A DNA stretch of 64,000 bases from LMUY01 sp965276785 (GCA_965276785.1 OZ255629.1:4464001-4528000), one strand, 5' to 3'; shown: positions 37,101 through 44,393, counted from the first letter of the stretch. Numbers and translations are program-made. The notes: generated from the sequence alone by a model not told the origin.

Positions 37101-37591
37101 CCCGTTTCAGCCTGCCGCGCCAACCGCGCGACGATGGCGAGTGCATCGCGGACTTCTTCCGCGACGTGGACGACGCCGAACGCGACGTGATCGCGCTGCA
37201 GGTGGTCACGGTCGGGCAGAAAGCCAGCGACACCGCCCGGCTCTGGTTCGAGGACAACCGCTACCAGGATTACCTCTACTTGCACGGGTTAAGCGTGGAA
37301 ATGGCGGAGGCGATGGCGGAGTACACCCATAAGCGTATCCGGGCCGAGTGTGGCTTTGCGGCTGAGGACGACCGCGACATGGACCGCATGCTGGGGCAAG
37401 CCTATCGCGGCAGCCGTTATAGTTTCGGCTATCCGGCTTGCCCGAAGCTGGAGGACCAGGTCCCCTTGCTGAAGCTGCTTGACGCTGAGCAAATGGGTGT
37501 TTCACTCAGCGACGAGTGGCAACTGCATCCGGAACAAAGCACCAGCGCCATCGTGGTGCTCAATCCGCGTGCGAAGTATTTTTCGGTTTAG
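34106..37591 (+). CDS. metH: Cobalamin-dependent methionine synthase
   Basis: 1161 residues, full length. Domains in order: homocysteine-binding with the zinc Cys pair in GGCCGT near residue 287; pterin-binding with NSINFEDGE about residue 430-445; B12 cap and B12-binding with the DVHDIGKN motif near residue 730, whose His replaces the lower axial ligand; and the C-terminal SAM-binding reactivation domain (SYGYWKAAGQG near residue 972, RGSRYSFGYPACP and HPEQSTSA near the end). It makes methionine from homocysteine and 5-methyl-THF. ATG at 34106 has AAGGA seven bases upstream and overlaps the regulator stop. No cobalamin riboswitch is seen. Confidence 0.96.
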   Translation: MTRPALLDALRDRVLLCDGGMGSRVQALTLDVERDYWNRENCTEVLNLSRPDLVRDIHRGYFAAGADMVETNSFGGSPITLAEFDLQDRTHEINQRAGELAREAAESFADGRDRWVLGSIGPGTKLPSLGNIAYDPLEAALTEQAAGLIAGGVDAILIETCQDTLQIKAAVNGAKIARAARGTDTPIFVQVTVETTGTLLVGPDIAAAATVVHALDVPLMGLNCATGPQEMAEHVRWLATNWPGLISVQPNAGLPELVNGVTHYPLGAAEMASWVERFVRQDGLNLVGGCCGTSIPHIEALDAMLRRLGEPRPAPVARSHHWVPAVASLYGQVPLRQENSYFSIGERCNANGSKKWRELQERGDWDGCVAVGREQVGEGSDSLDVCTAFVGRDEVAEMTQVINRFTSSVNAPLVIDSTETNVLEIALKLHGGKPIINSINFEDGEAAANARLLLARKFGAALIALTIDERGMAKTPEDKLAVARRLVDFACNRHGLPQSDLLIDPLTFTVATGNEDDRKLAAWTLDGIARIRAEFPDIQIILGLSNVSFGLNPAARAVLNSVFLDHAVRAGMSGAIVHVSKIRPLHQIAAEEVQVCEDLIFDRRRDGYDPLQRLLELFADRKAADATKKQRAATVEGRLKDRIIDGDRKGLAEELDDALRTLPPLAIINEVLLDGMKVVGELFGAGKMQLPFVLQSAETMKAAVAYLEPHMERAEGQEKGTVVLATVKGDVHDIGKNLVDIILTNNGYRVVNLGIKVPLADMVAAAREHRAHAIGMSGLLVKSTVVMRENLEEMSRQGLDIPVMLGGAALTRNYVESDCVQSYASGRVAYARDAFDGLHLMDRITGNGFDDFLAATQAKRVGRARNTKRTLGEADRAAFRPVDLAVARERRRRLTGGQLPVQPPFWGARMLQSSPKAVLPFLNERSLYQFQWGFRKQGRSLEDFLGWAKQELRPVMKRMFAICDNEAILAPQASYGYWKAAGQGNDLLVFAEDGSTELARFSLPRQPRDDGECIADFFRDVDDAERDVIALQVVTVGQKASDTARLWFEDNRYQDYLYLHGLSVEMAEAMAEYTHKRIRAECGFAAEDDRDMDRMLGQAYRGSRYSFGYPACPKLEDQVPLLKLLDAEQMGVSLSDEWQLHPEQSTSAIVVLNPRAKYFSV

Positions 37592-37977
37592 GCGATTACC
37601 AGTTGCAACGGCAAGCCTTCGCCGCAAGCGCCGGGTTCGCCGAACGCCACCGCTGCCAACGCCTCTCGCATGCTGCGGAACAGCCCGATGTCGCGGCCGT
37701 CGTTGCAGCGCCACAGCAACACTTCGTTGCCGCGCCGCGCCGCGCCCCATCGCGCCCAAGGCAAGCCCGGTGCGTAGAGCAGGGCGACGTCGGCATCCTC
37801 CTCGCAGCCACCGGTGCCTTCGTGAATGGCGATGCGCGCCACGAAGGGCGAGCCGCCTTCGGCCTCCCAGCGGCAAATGTCGATCTTGTCGGAGGCGAGC
37901 AGCTTGAAACGAGCCGCGTGCATTCCGGCAAGGCGCCCAGCTTGGTTCGGGAACATCACTACGTTGCTATTCATCAC
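37588..37977 (-). CDS. Hypothetical protein (129 residues)
   Basis: 129 residues beginning MMNSNVVMFPNQAG. The chain has an N-terminal helix with ARFKLLASDKIDICRW, then a strand-rich middle and a hydrophobic C-terminus ending LPLQLVIA. No domain was recognised. It is convergent with metH, with the two stops overlapping by 4 bases, and shares a 142-base upstream region with the CRP-like regulator gene, where the candidate CRP-type site is located. A real gene is supported by codon pattern and by the absence of a competing frame, but the function is unknown. Confidence 0.55.
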   Translation of the reverse strand: MMNSNVVMFPNQAGRLAGMHAARFKLLASDKIDICRWEAEGGSPFVARIAIHEGTGGCEEDADVALLYAPGLPWARWGAARRGNEVLLWRCNDGRDIGLFRSMREALAAVAFGEPGACGEGLPLQLVIA

Positions 37978-38025
37978 ACGGCTCCGCTTTTCGTGACTGT
38001 GCTAGCCGATGCAGAGGCGCGTTCG

Positions 38026-38041
38026 TTTGACCTAGATCACA
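38026..38041. promoter_or_regulatory. Candidate CRP-type binding site
   Basis: The sequence TTTGA-N6-TCACA matches the CRP consensus TGTGA-N6-TCACA at nine of ten defined positions. It lies 79 bases upstream of the CRP-like regulator ATG and 49 bases upstream of the divergent hypothetical gene. The same bases can be read as a weaker FNR-like box (TTGAC-N4-ATCAC). The site may serve autoregulation. Confidence 0.5.
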
Positions 38042-38119
38042 CTCAACGCACGCTAGATTGTCGCTACCGCGATAAAATCGTGATAGTGACCGAAAAGCGG
38101 CTAACACGCGGGTACTACG

Positions 38120-38845
38120 ATGGACGCTGACGCACTCGGCAACGTGACTGAGCACGAACGGCTGCTTGCCCGCACACCCATGTTCCGCAACATTGGCCGG
38201 CCCGACCTGCGCGCCCTGGCCGCCCATACGCGCGACCGCCCGATGCGCACCGGCGAGGTGCTGTTTCGCCGTGGCGACAATGGCAGCAGCATGATGGTGA
38301 TCTTGACCGGGCGGGTCCGGGTGGTGCTGCCGAGCCGCGAGGGCAAGGAGCAGGTGCTGCGCGTGCTGCAGTCCGGCGAAATGCTCGGCGAACTGGCCTT
38401 GCTCGACGGCCGCAGCCGTACCGCGGACGCGGTGGCGGAAACCAACGGCCGGCTATTGGTCATTGAACGGCGGGATTTGCTGGCGGTGCTGCGGGGGCAC
38501 CCCGACTTGGCACTGGCGGTGCTCACCTTGTTGAGCGAACGGCTGCGCGCGACCAACTGGCTGCTCGAAGCCATGCTGTTCCACGATGCTGGGGGGCGGC
38601 TGGCGCTGACATTGCTCATGCTGGGCCATGCCCAGCCAGGCTACCGCGTCTACATAACGCAGGGCGCGCTCAGCGAGCGGATCGGCACCGCGCGGGAGAC
38701 GGTGAATAAAAAGCTGCGGGAATGGCAAGCGGCGAGGATCGTCACGGTCGAGCCCGGGCGCGTGACCGTGCTTGACCCGGCTGCCTTGCGGTCGCAGGCG
38801 CCGCCGAGCGACCTGTTGGACACCGACATGCCACAAATTTGGTGA
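38120..38845 (+). CDS. Crp/Fnr-family transcriptional regulator
   Basis: 241 residues. A cyclic-nucleotide-binding fold fills about residues 15-135 (RRGDNGSSMMVILTGRVRVVLPS, EMLGELALLDGRSRTADAVAE), followed by a dimer helix and a helix-turn-helix with the recognition helix TARETVNKKLREW near 205. The RET triad resembles CRP rather than FNR. There are no Cys residues, so it cannot carry the FNR iron-sulfur cluster. The GELALLDGRSRTA segment is similar to, but not identical to, the cAMP-binding motif of CRP, so the effector is uncertain. A candidate site lies upstream at 38026-38041. Confidence 0.87.
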   Translation: MDADALGNVTEHERLLARTPMFRNIGRPDLRALAAHTRDRPMRTGEVLFRRGDNGSSMMVILTGRVRVVLPSREGKEQVLRVLQSGEMLGELALLDGRSRTADAVAETNGRLLVIERRDLLAVLRGHPDLALAVLTLLSERLRATNWLLEAMLFHDAGGRLALTLLMLGHAQPGYRVYITQGALSERIGTARETVNKKLREWQAARIVTVEPGRVTVLDPAALRSQAPPSDLLDTDMPQIW

Positions 38846-38894
38846 CGCCTCGATCGTTAGAAGCGGTCCCTGCCGTGCCGCTATCTACCTGCCC

Positions 38895-39321
38895 ATGGAC
38901 GCCGCCACCACCTCCGATGCCGATACCACCCTCGCCGAACTAGCCGCCCTCGCCGGCGTCGCTGAGCGAGGCGGCCGCATATGGCCAAGGCATCGACGCC
39001 GCAGAGGCCGTCATGGCGCAAGCCGCGCGCATCGGGACGCTGGCCCGCCTGTCGCGCTCGGTGCGGCGTCAAGTGGCCCGCGGCGTCGCTGATAGGATCG
39101 GCGACGCGGCCAACGGCGAGGCCGCAGAACGCCTGTCCGACGAACTGGCCGAGCGGCTGGACGATCCCGTGCTGGCAGAGGACATCCAAACCCTCCCGGT
39201 GGAGGAGGTCGTGCGGCGGATGTGCCGAGGCCTGGGCCTCGTCGCAGCCGCGCTTCCACCGCTTGCCTCCCAATCGCCTCGTTCTTCCCCCGCTTCCGTC
39301 CATCACAGAGGCTCTGGGTGA
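38895..39321 (+). pseudogene. Frameshifted small hypothetical gene
   Basis: From ATG 38895 the frame gives MDAATTSDADTTLAELAAL, the opening of a small helical protein seen repeatedly in alphaproteobacteria. This frame then turns into Arg/His-rich noise. The frame shifted by one base from about 38955 continues sensibly: SLSEAAAYGQGIDAAEAVMAQAARIGTLARLSRSVRRQ and on to a stop at 39321. The second frame has a stop at about 38940, so it cannot begin upstream. A single-base indel near 38950 would join the two. Sequencing error is an alternative. The function of the family is unknown to me. The 3' end looks degraded (Ser/Pro/His-rich). Confidence 0.5.
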
Positions 39322-39426
39322 GGCAACGCCGTCCGGTGGCGCTGCAACTTCTGCCCTGGACTGCTCCAACTCCGGCTTCCCGCACGGCTGTCCGGCTTCG
39401 AAAACCATTGTCCAACAATGGATTAT

Positions 39427-39472
39427 CGTCATGCTCGGACTTGATCGGACTTGATCCGGCCATCCACGCGGT
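39427..39472. repeat. REP-like extragenic element with a 10-bp tandem duplication
   Basis: The string CGTCATGCTCGG ... CCGGCCATCCACGCG resembles the interspersed palindromic elements of Acetobacteraceae and related bacteria (usually with the core ATGGCCGGGTCAAGCCCGGCCAT). Here the core has decayed, and cggacttgat occurs twice in tandem at 39436-39455. It lies in the 240-base gap between the frameshifted gene and the lipoprotein gene. Other copies are not visible in this window, so the call is by resemblance only. Confidence 0.4.
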
Positions 39473-39561
39473 GCCAGCCGCATAATCGCGCAAGTCCTTG
39501 CACCACCTTGCCGAGCCGTGGGCTTCCCACTGCGTCCGAGACGTGCTGGTATGGCATCGAA

Positions 39562-39834
39562 ATGCTGGTCCCACCCCGCCGCTGCGGCGTTGCCCTGCTC
39601 ATCTCGATGCTGGCTGCTTGCACCGCCGGGCCGCCGGCGTCGATCGAGGCAGCGCAGGCTGCAAAGTTCGATCCGGCGCCCATGCCCTTCGCGCACTACC
39701 AGCGGCACCCCAGCACCGTCGGCTCGCTCGAAATCCCAATCCTGCCCAAGGCGCCGCCCGGAACCGGCGCGGTTCCGGTCAGCAACAGCCCATTCCGCGG
39801 CTCCATCGTCAGCGGCTTCAAACAGAGCTTTTAG
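39562..39834 (+). CDS. Small putative lipoprotein (90 residues)
   Basis: 90 residues from ATG 39562. The signal peptide MLVPPRRCGVALLISMLAAC ends in the lipobox LAAC with the lipidated Cys at residue 20. The mature part (about 70 residues) is proline-rich: FDPAPMPFAHYQRHPSTVGSLEIPILPKAPPGTG, ending FKQSF. No known domain. It is 105 bases upstream of a methyltransferase gene, so it may be separate from that operon. The frame runs on upstream from 39451, but that sequence has no conserved start. Confidence 0.6.
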   Translation: MLVPPRRCGVALLISMLAACTAGPPASIEAAQAAKFDPAPMPFAHYQRHPSTVGSLEIPILPKAPPGTGAVPVSNSPFRGSIVSGFKQSF

Positions 39835-39939
39835 CCGTCGTTGGGCGAGTGCAACCCGCCTCTTTCAGCGGGCTCAACTCCAACGCGCCGCCTGGGCTGA
39901 CGATTGGTATAACTCCGAACTCATGCTATCGCGTTCAAC

Positions 39940-40620
39940 ATGACCGCGGACTGGCTCCCTCTCCAGCGCCATTACGAAGCCTGCCTGGAACGCGCCGGCG
40001 CCAGCCCGGCGGGCGTCGATTGGCCCAACGCCGCCGATCTGGCCACCCGGTTCGAGACCCAATTGGCCGTGCTGCCGGCTCGCCCGGTGGGAGCCGAGCC
40101 CCCCGAATTGCTCGATCTCGGCTGCGGCCCCGGGCTATTGCTCGACTACCTGGACGCAACCGGACGCCTCGACGCCATCCGCTACCGCGGAGTGGATCTT
40201 TCGCCCGCCATGGTGGCGGCCGCGCAAGCCCGCTGGCCGGGGGTCGCGTTCGAAGCCAGGGATATCTTGCGCGACCCAATGCCGCCGCAAAGCGTGGATG
40301 CGGTGATCATGAACGGCGTGCTCACCGAGCGGCAAGGTATTGCGCGCGCCCAAATGCTGGCCATGGCCGAAGCCCTTGTCGCCGCCGCCTTCGCCGCCGC
40401 TCGCCACGGCATCGCCTTCAACGCGATGAGCCGCCATGTCGATTGGGAGCGCGACGACCTGTTCCATTGGGGCTTCGACGAACTCGCCAAGTTTCTTACC
40501 GGCAGTGTCACCCGGCACATCGCCCTGTACGCCGATTACGGGCTCTACGAGTTCACCGCGTTTGCTTGGCGCTCGCCGCAGCGTGCCGCCGCCCCCGTGC
40601 CGGGCCAGTGGCAGCGCTGA
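39940..40620 (+). CDS. Class I SAM-dependent methyltransferase
   Basis: 226 residues. The SAM-binding loop LLDLGCGPGLLLDYL is at about residue 60, with the acidic end of strand 2 in GVDLSPAMVAAAQ and motif II in VDAVIMNGVLTE. The C-terminal segment with NAMSRHVDWERDDLFHWGFDELAKFL matches methyltransferases in polysaccharide clusters. The stop TGA shares a base with the next ATG (TGATG). Substrate unknown; a sugar or sugar-nucleotide is suggested by the neighbouring acyltransferase. Confidence 0.82.
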   Translation: MTADWLPLQRHYEACLERAGASPAGVDWPNAADLATRFETQLAVLPARPVGAEPPELLDLGCGPGLLLDYLDATGRLDAIRYRGVDLSPAMVAAAQARWPGVAFEARDILRDPMPPQSVDAVIMNGVLTERQGIARAQMLAMAEALVAAAFAAARHGIAFNAMSRHVDWERDDLFHWGFDELAKFLTGSVTRHIALYADYGLYEFTAFAWRSPQRAAAPVPGQWQR

Positions 40621-41279
40621 TGCCGGAGCTGGTGATGTTCGGCACCCGCCAGATCGCCGAGGTGATGGCGTATTACTTCGAGCACGAGTCGAGTTATCGC
40701 ATCGCCGCCTTCACCGTGGATGGCGACTACTTGACCGAGACGCGCTTTCTCGGCCGCCCCGTGGTGCCGTTCGAGGAGGTGGCGGCGCATTACCCGCCCA
40801 CGACTCACGCCATGTTCGTGGCGCTGAGCTACGCCAAGCTCAATGCCGTCCGTGCCGACAAGTTCGCCGCCGCGAGGGCCGCCGGCTATCGTCTGGCCAG
40901 CCATGTCAGCCCCCGCGCTTGCGTCTGGGACGGGCTGGACCTCGGCGACAACAGCTTCGTCATGGAAGGCAATGTGGTGCAGCCGTTCGCCCGCATCGGC
41001 GCCAACACCACGCTGTGGTCGGGCAACCATATCGGCCACCATGCCACCATCGGCGACCATTGCTTTCTCGCCTCGCACGTCGTGGTGTCCGGAGGCGTGT
41101 CGGTGGGGGAGCGCTGCTTCATCGGGGTCAACGCCACCTTGCGCGACGGCATTACCGTCGCTCCGCGCTGTGTGATCGGCGCTGGCGCGCTGATCCTGGG
41201 CGACACCGAGCCTGAACAGGTGTTCATGGGCAGCCGCACCGAGCCGTCCCGCGTGCCATCCTCCCGCATACGGATCTAG
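40620..41279 (+). CDS. Left-handed beta-helix sugar O-acetyltransferase
   Basis: 219 residues from ATG at 40620, overlapping the preceding stop by one base. The N-terminal 95 residues form an alpha/beta domain (ELVMFGTRQIAEVMAYYFEHE) that binds sugar nucleotide in NeuD/PglD-type proteins. The C-terminal part shows hexapeptide repeats with the pattern of V/I-x-x-x-x-x (GANTTLWSGNHIGHHATIGDHCFLASHVVVSGGVSVG), folding into a left-handed helix that uses acetyl-CoA. The conserved His in GHHATIGDH is likely the catalytic base. It may acetylate an amino-sugar or sialic-acid-like precursor. Confidence 0.85.
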   Translation: MPELVMFGTRQIAEVMAYYFEHESSYRIAAFTVDGDYLTETRFLGRPVVPFEEVAAHYPPTTHAMFVALSYAKLNAVRADKFAAARAAGYRLASHVSPRACVWDGLDLGDNSFVMEGNVVQPFARIGANTTLWSGNHIGHHATIGDHCFLASHVVVSGGVSVGERCFIGVNATLRDGITVAPRCVIGAGALILGDTEPEQVFMGSRTEPSRVPSSRIRI

Positions 41280-41287
41280 CGGCCATC

Positions 41288-42172
41288 ATGGCGTGGCGGC
41301 GTTTGGGGCGGGTGTATGCCCCGGCGGGCGAGGCGCCCTGGCTGGCCAGCCATGCCTCGGTGCCCTTCGCCGAACCGCTGGACGGCGGGCTGCACCGGAT
41401 TTGGTTCTCGCCGCGCGACGCCGCCAACCGATCCCATGTCGCCTGGCTGGTGCTGGACCTGGAGCGGCCGAGCCAGGTGCTGGCGATGGCGCCCGCCCCC
41501 GTGCTCGGCTGCGGCCCAGCCGGCGCGCATGACGACTGTGGCGCCATGATGTCCTGGCTGGCGGGATCACGGTTGTACTATATCGGTTGGACCACCCGCA
41601 GCACGGTGCCGTTCCACGTCAGCATCGGCGCTGCCGAAGGCGCGGACGAGTGGAGCCGGTTGGGCGGCCCGGTGATGGACCGCACGCTGGACGACCCATG
41701 GTTCTGCTCCAATCCCTGCGTGCTGGCGGAGGCGGCGGGCTGGCGCATGTGGTATCTGAGCGGACTCGGCTGGGAGGAAGTCGGCGCCCGCTGGTCGCCG
41801 TCCTACCACATTTGCCATGCCCATTCGGCCGATGGGCTGCAGTGGCAGGGACGGGGCCGCGTTGCCGTGGCGTTGCAGGGCGGCGAATACGCTCTGGCCC
41901 GCCCCAGCGTGTTGCGGACGGCGGAGGGTTGGCTGATGTGGTTCTGCGCCCGCACCCGCAAGCGGCCGTACCGGCTTGCCGCCGCGCGCTCCAGCGACGG
42001 GCTGCATTGGGAGCGTTCGCCTGAACTCGCGCTCTTGCCGCCGGCCGCCGATGGTTGGGACGCGGAGATGGTGGCGTATCCCCATGTGTTCGAGCACGCT
42101 GGCGCGCGCTGGATGCTGTATTGCGGCAATGGCTTCGGCCGCTCTGGCTTCGGTCTTGCGGTGTGGGACTGA
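41288..42172 (+). CDS. Glycoside hydrolase family 43-like five-bladed propeller protein
   Basis: 294 residues. Repeated strand blocks with Trp/His/Arg, such as HRIWFSPRDAANRSHVAWLVLDLE, MDRTLDDPWFCSNPCVL, YHICHAHSADGLQWQ and YRLAAARSSDGLHWERSP, resemble the beta-propeller proteins called glycosylase or glycosidase-like in sugar clusters. Catalytic acids cannot be assigned with confidence. There is no signal peptide, so a cytoplasmic role on a lipid-linked or nucleotide sugar is more likely than extracellular breakdown. It starts eight bases after the acetyltransferase gene and is the third gene of that run. Confidence 0.72.
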   Translation: MAWRRLGRVYAPAGEAPWLASHASVPFAEPLDGGLHRIWFSPRDAANRSHVAWLVLDLERPSQVLAMAPAPVLGCGPAGAHDDCGAMMSWLAGSRLYYIGWTTRSTVPFHVSIGAAEGADEWSRLGGPVMDRTLDDPWFCSNPCVLAEAAGWRMWYLSGLGWEEVGARWSPSYHICHAHSADGLQWQGRGRVAVALQGGEYALARPSVLRTAEGWLMWFCARTRKRPYRLAAARSSDGLHWERSPELALLPPAADGWDAEMVAYPHVFEHAGARWMLYCGNGFGRSGFGLAVWD

Positions 42173-42176
42173 TGCC

Positions 42177-42860
42177 TCAATGCGTCACCCGCGTGTTGGC
42201 GTGGATTTCCGCCGCCACGGCGTCCGGCGCTTCTTGCAGCAGGCGGGCGAGAATGGAGGCGGGGTTGCCCTGATGCTCGGGCAGGAAGCGCAACTCCACC
42301 CCAGCCGCGGCAAAGCGCGCCGGATCGTACAAGGCGCGGCCGCCGGGCGGGTTGACGTAGCGCCGGGCGCCGACAGCGGCGGCGATGGCGAGAATACGCT
42401 CTTGCCCGGTGATGTGCGCCGGGATGGCCAGCGTGGAGGACCGAATGACGCGCCACGGCAGGCCGAGCAGGTGCGCGCTGCGCCGCAGCAAGCCTTCGAT
42501 GTAGTCGACCGGGGCATCGTCGAGGCATCGCACCGCCTCCAGCAAGCCCGCAAGCGCTGCGGATGGGCGGGTGAGCAAGGGAAATCGGCTCATGTCGGCG
42601 GCCAACGCGGCCGGCGCGTCCGGACGGAATGCCAGGTTTTGGATGGCGGCGGTTTGCGGCGCCTTGACCAGCGGCAAGGTGAGCCATCGCAACTCCCCCT
42701 GCCGGTCGGGTAGCCGGTTGCGGTGAACCCAGCCCCGCCGTGGGAACTGCACGCAATCATACAGGACGAACAAGTCTGCCGCGAGCAGCAGCCGGAAGTA
42801 GCCGGCGTACGGCACGAAATACGGCTGCATGATGGCCACGCTCGCAGCCGAACGGCTCAT
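42177..42860 (-). CDS. WbqC-family protein
   Basis: 227 residues beginning with the family pattern AIMQPYFVPYAGYFRLLLAADLFVLYDCVQFPRRGWVHRN, with the N-terminal segment intact. WbqC proteins are encoded in O-antigen and flagellin-glycosylation loci; their reaction is thought to act on nucleotide-linked amino sugars but is not firmly known. It is convergent with the propeller gene (stops four bases apart). The company of a methyltransferase, sugar acyltransferase and propeller protein supports a surface-sugar modification role. Confidence 0.87.
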   Translation of the reverse strand: MSRSAASVAIMQPYFVPYAGYFRLLLAADLFVLYDCVQFPRRGWVHRNRLPDRQGELRWLTLPLVKAPQTAAIQNLAFRPDAPAALAADMSRFPLLTRPSAALAGLLEAVRCLDDAPVDYIEGLLRRSAHLLGLPWRVIRSSTLAIPAHITGQERILAIAAAVGARRYVNPPGGRALYDPARFAAAGVELRFLPEHQGNPASILARLLQEAPDAVAAEIHANTRVTH

Positions 42861-42958
42861 CGCCTGGGTCTCGCCGGGTTCGCGCTGCGCTTGAAAGCAT
42901 CCATCGCGCGATCATCGCCCGGCTTGGTTACCGCGGCGTAAAGGTGGCCACCAGCCAG

Positions 42959-43194
42959 CTTGCAGAAATGAGCGAGGGCAGACCATCCTCGCCCAGTTCG
43001 TGCTCGCGGCGGAAGCGAGCTGGGCAGCCGGTGAGGCCTGCACCCAAACCCATCGCGGCTTCGACTTCGCCGAGGAGTATGACCTTGAGCGCAAGTTCCG
43101 TGAAACGCGGCTGTATCAGGTAGCGCCGATCAGCACGAACCTTGTGCTGTCATACGTGGCCGAGCACGTGCTGGGGATGCCGCAAAGCTACTGA
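42959..43194 (+). pseudogene. Acyl-CoA dehydrogenase, 5'-truncated remnant
   Basis: The last about 70 residues of an acyl-CoA dehydrogenase are preserved: AAEASWAAGEACTQTHRGFDF, AEEYDLERKFRETRLYQVAPI and SYVAEHVLGMPQSY, with the stop at 43194. Upstream the reading frame has only LAEMSEG in another frame, then unrelated sequence, so the FAD- and substrate-binding domains and the start are gone. The stop TGA shares its last base with the ATG of a CaiB-type remnant, as in an intact operon. Confidence 0.82.
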
Positions 43195-43250
43195 TGGGCG
43201 CCCTCGACGGATCGCTTGTGCTCTCGTTGGAGCAGGCCGTGGCCGCGAGA
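43194..43250 (+). pseudogene. CaiB/BaiF CoA-transferase, N-terminal remnant
   Basis: Only the first 18 residues are recognisable: MGALDGSLVLSLEQAVAA, the usual opening of this CoA-transferase group. After this the frame loses all similarity and passes into the remains of a CitE-type lyase in another frame. The ATG at 43194 overlaps the acyl-CoA dehydrogenase stop by one base, which keeps the original gene junction. The remaining about 380 residues were lost in a deletion. Confidence 0.62.
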
Positions 43251-43251
43251 C

Positions 43252-43500
43252 CTGCATGGTGCGGAAGACCTGGCGAGCGAGGCGGCGAATGCGGCTGCAT
43301 TCGGCTTGCAGGCAAAGGCGGCGATGCATCCCAACCAGGTCCGCACGATTAACGACGTCTTTACCCCGTCACGAGAGGACGTCGAGCATGCGCGTGCGGT
43401 CCTGGCGGCGCACGCAATGGGTGTCGGGATCGTCAATGACCGGATGATTGACGAAGCGGTCGCGCATGAGGCGCCTCGCGTCCTGGCCGCCGCCAAAGAT
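43252..43500 (+). pseudogene. CitE-type (HpcH/HpaI) CoA ester lyase, C-terminal remnant
   Basis: The C-terminal end of a citrate-lyase-beta-like protein is readable: GAEDLASEAANAAAFGLQAK, AAMHPNQVRTINDVFTPS, REDVEHARAVLAAHAMGVGI and NDRMIDEAVAHEAPRVLAAAKD. The AxHPxQ motif of the family is present as AMHPNQV. No start or N-terminal barrel is left. The frame runs on to 43569, overlapping the end of the LysR gene on the other strand. Together with the two previous remnants this represents a collapsed three-gene CoA operon. Confidence 0.75.
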
Positions 43501-44393
43501 CAGGCAGGACCGGTCAACGCTTCCACCACGGCCAAGACTGCTGTTGGCGTCCGGTGCCGCCGCGGGTAGCAAAGGTGCCATCCCTCAAACGAAGGAAGGT
43601 GGCTTTCGAACAGCGGCACGAGGCGACCGTCGGCAATCGACTTTGCCGCGAGCGGCTCCAAGACGTAGGCGATGCCGACCCCAGCGATGGCGGCGGCAAT
43701 GGCGACATCGCAGTGCGAGACGGTGAGCGGGCCGGAGACTGCGACCGTTACGTCCCCACTGGCGGAGGTGAAGCGCCAGCGATGATTTTCGTGCGTGTCC
43801 GTCCGGCGCCATTGCACGCAGCGGTGACCGATCAACTCCGCAGGCTCCCGTGGCGTGCCTTGCAATGCCAGGTAGGCGGGCGATGCGACCACGACGTGGC
43901 GCAGGGTGCCGCCGAGCGGCACTGCGGTCAGGCTTGTGTCGATGCTCTCGCCACGCCGAACGACCAGGTCAAACCCGTCGGCAACAAAGTCGCTCGCCGC
44001 GTCATCGACGGTCAGGTCGAGCGTCACTTCGGGAAGTGTTTCGGCCAAACGGCCAAGCGCAGGCTCGACATGCCGCTGGTATGCGGCGCGCGGCAGGTGC
44101 AACCGAACCAGGCCGCGAGGTTTGAGACGCTGATCCCGCGTGTCCTGAACCGCAGCTTCGATCTCGGCCATCGCTGGGGCAAACCGGTCGAGCAGTTTCG
44201 CGCCCGCGCCAGTCAAGGAGACCCGGCGCGTTGTTCGGTTCAGGAGCGTGACGTCGAGCCGCTCTTCCAGTGCACGGACCGTCTGGCTCAGCGTGGACGG
44301 TGCCATGCCCAGGCGTTCGGCGGCGCGCGAAAAGCTGCCCTGACCGGCGACTTCGGCAAATGCCCGCAGCTCAGCGTAATCGGATCCGCGCAT
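43500..44393 (-). CDS. LysR-family transcriptional regulator
   Basis: 297 residues. The N-terminal helix-turn-helix (FSRAAERLGMAPSTLSQTVRALEERLDVTLLNRTTRRVSLT, residues 20-62) is followed by a substrate-binding domain with YQRHVEPALGRLAETLPEVTLDL, typical of the CrgA/DsdC-like branch. It diverges from the SnoaL-like gene with 125 bases between, the normal arrangement for a LysR regulator and its target. Its 3' end reaches into the CitE remnant, so the deletion that created the remnants was close to this gene. Confidence 0.9.
   Translation of the reverse strand: MRGSDYAELRAFAEVAGQGSFSRAAERLGMAPSTLSQTVRALEERLDVTLLNRTTRRVSLTGAGAKLLDRFAPAMAEIEAAVQDTRDQRLKPRGLVRLHLPRAAYQRHVEPALGRLAETLPEVTLDLTVDDAASDFVADGFDLVVRRGESIDTSLTAVPLGGTLRHVVVASPAYLALQGTPREPAELIGHRCVQWRRTDTHENHRWRFTSASGDVTVAVSGPLTVSHCDVAIAAAIAGVGIAYVLEPLAAKSIADGRLVPLFESHLPSFEGWHLCYPRRHRTPTAVLAVVEALTGPA

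Noticed and set aside
39498..40619. N-terminal extension of about 374 residues in frame with the sugar acetyltransferase
   Set aside because: It runs through the lipoprotein and methyltransferase genes in another frame and is Arg/Pro-rich; the acetyltransferase begins naturally at 40620.
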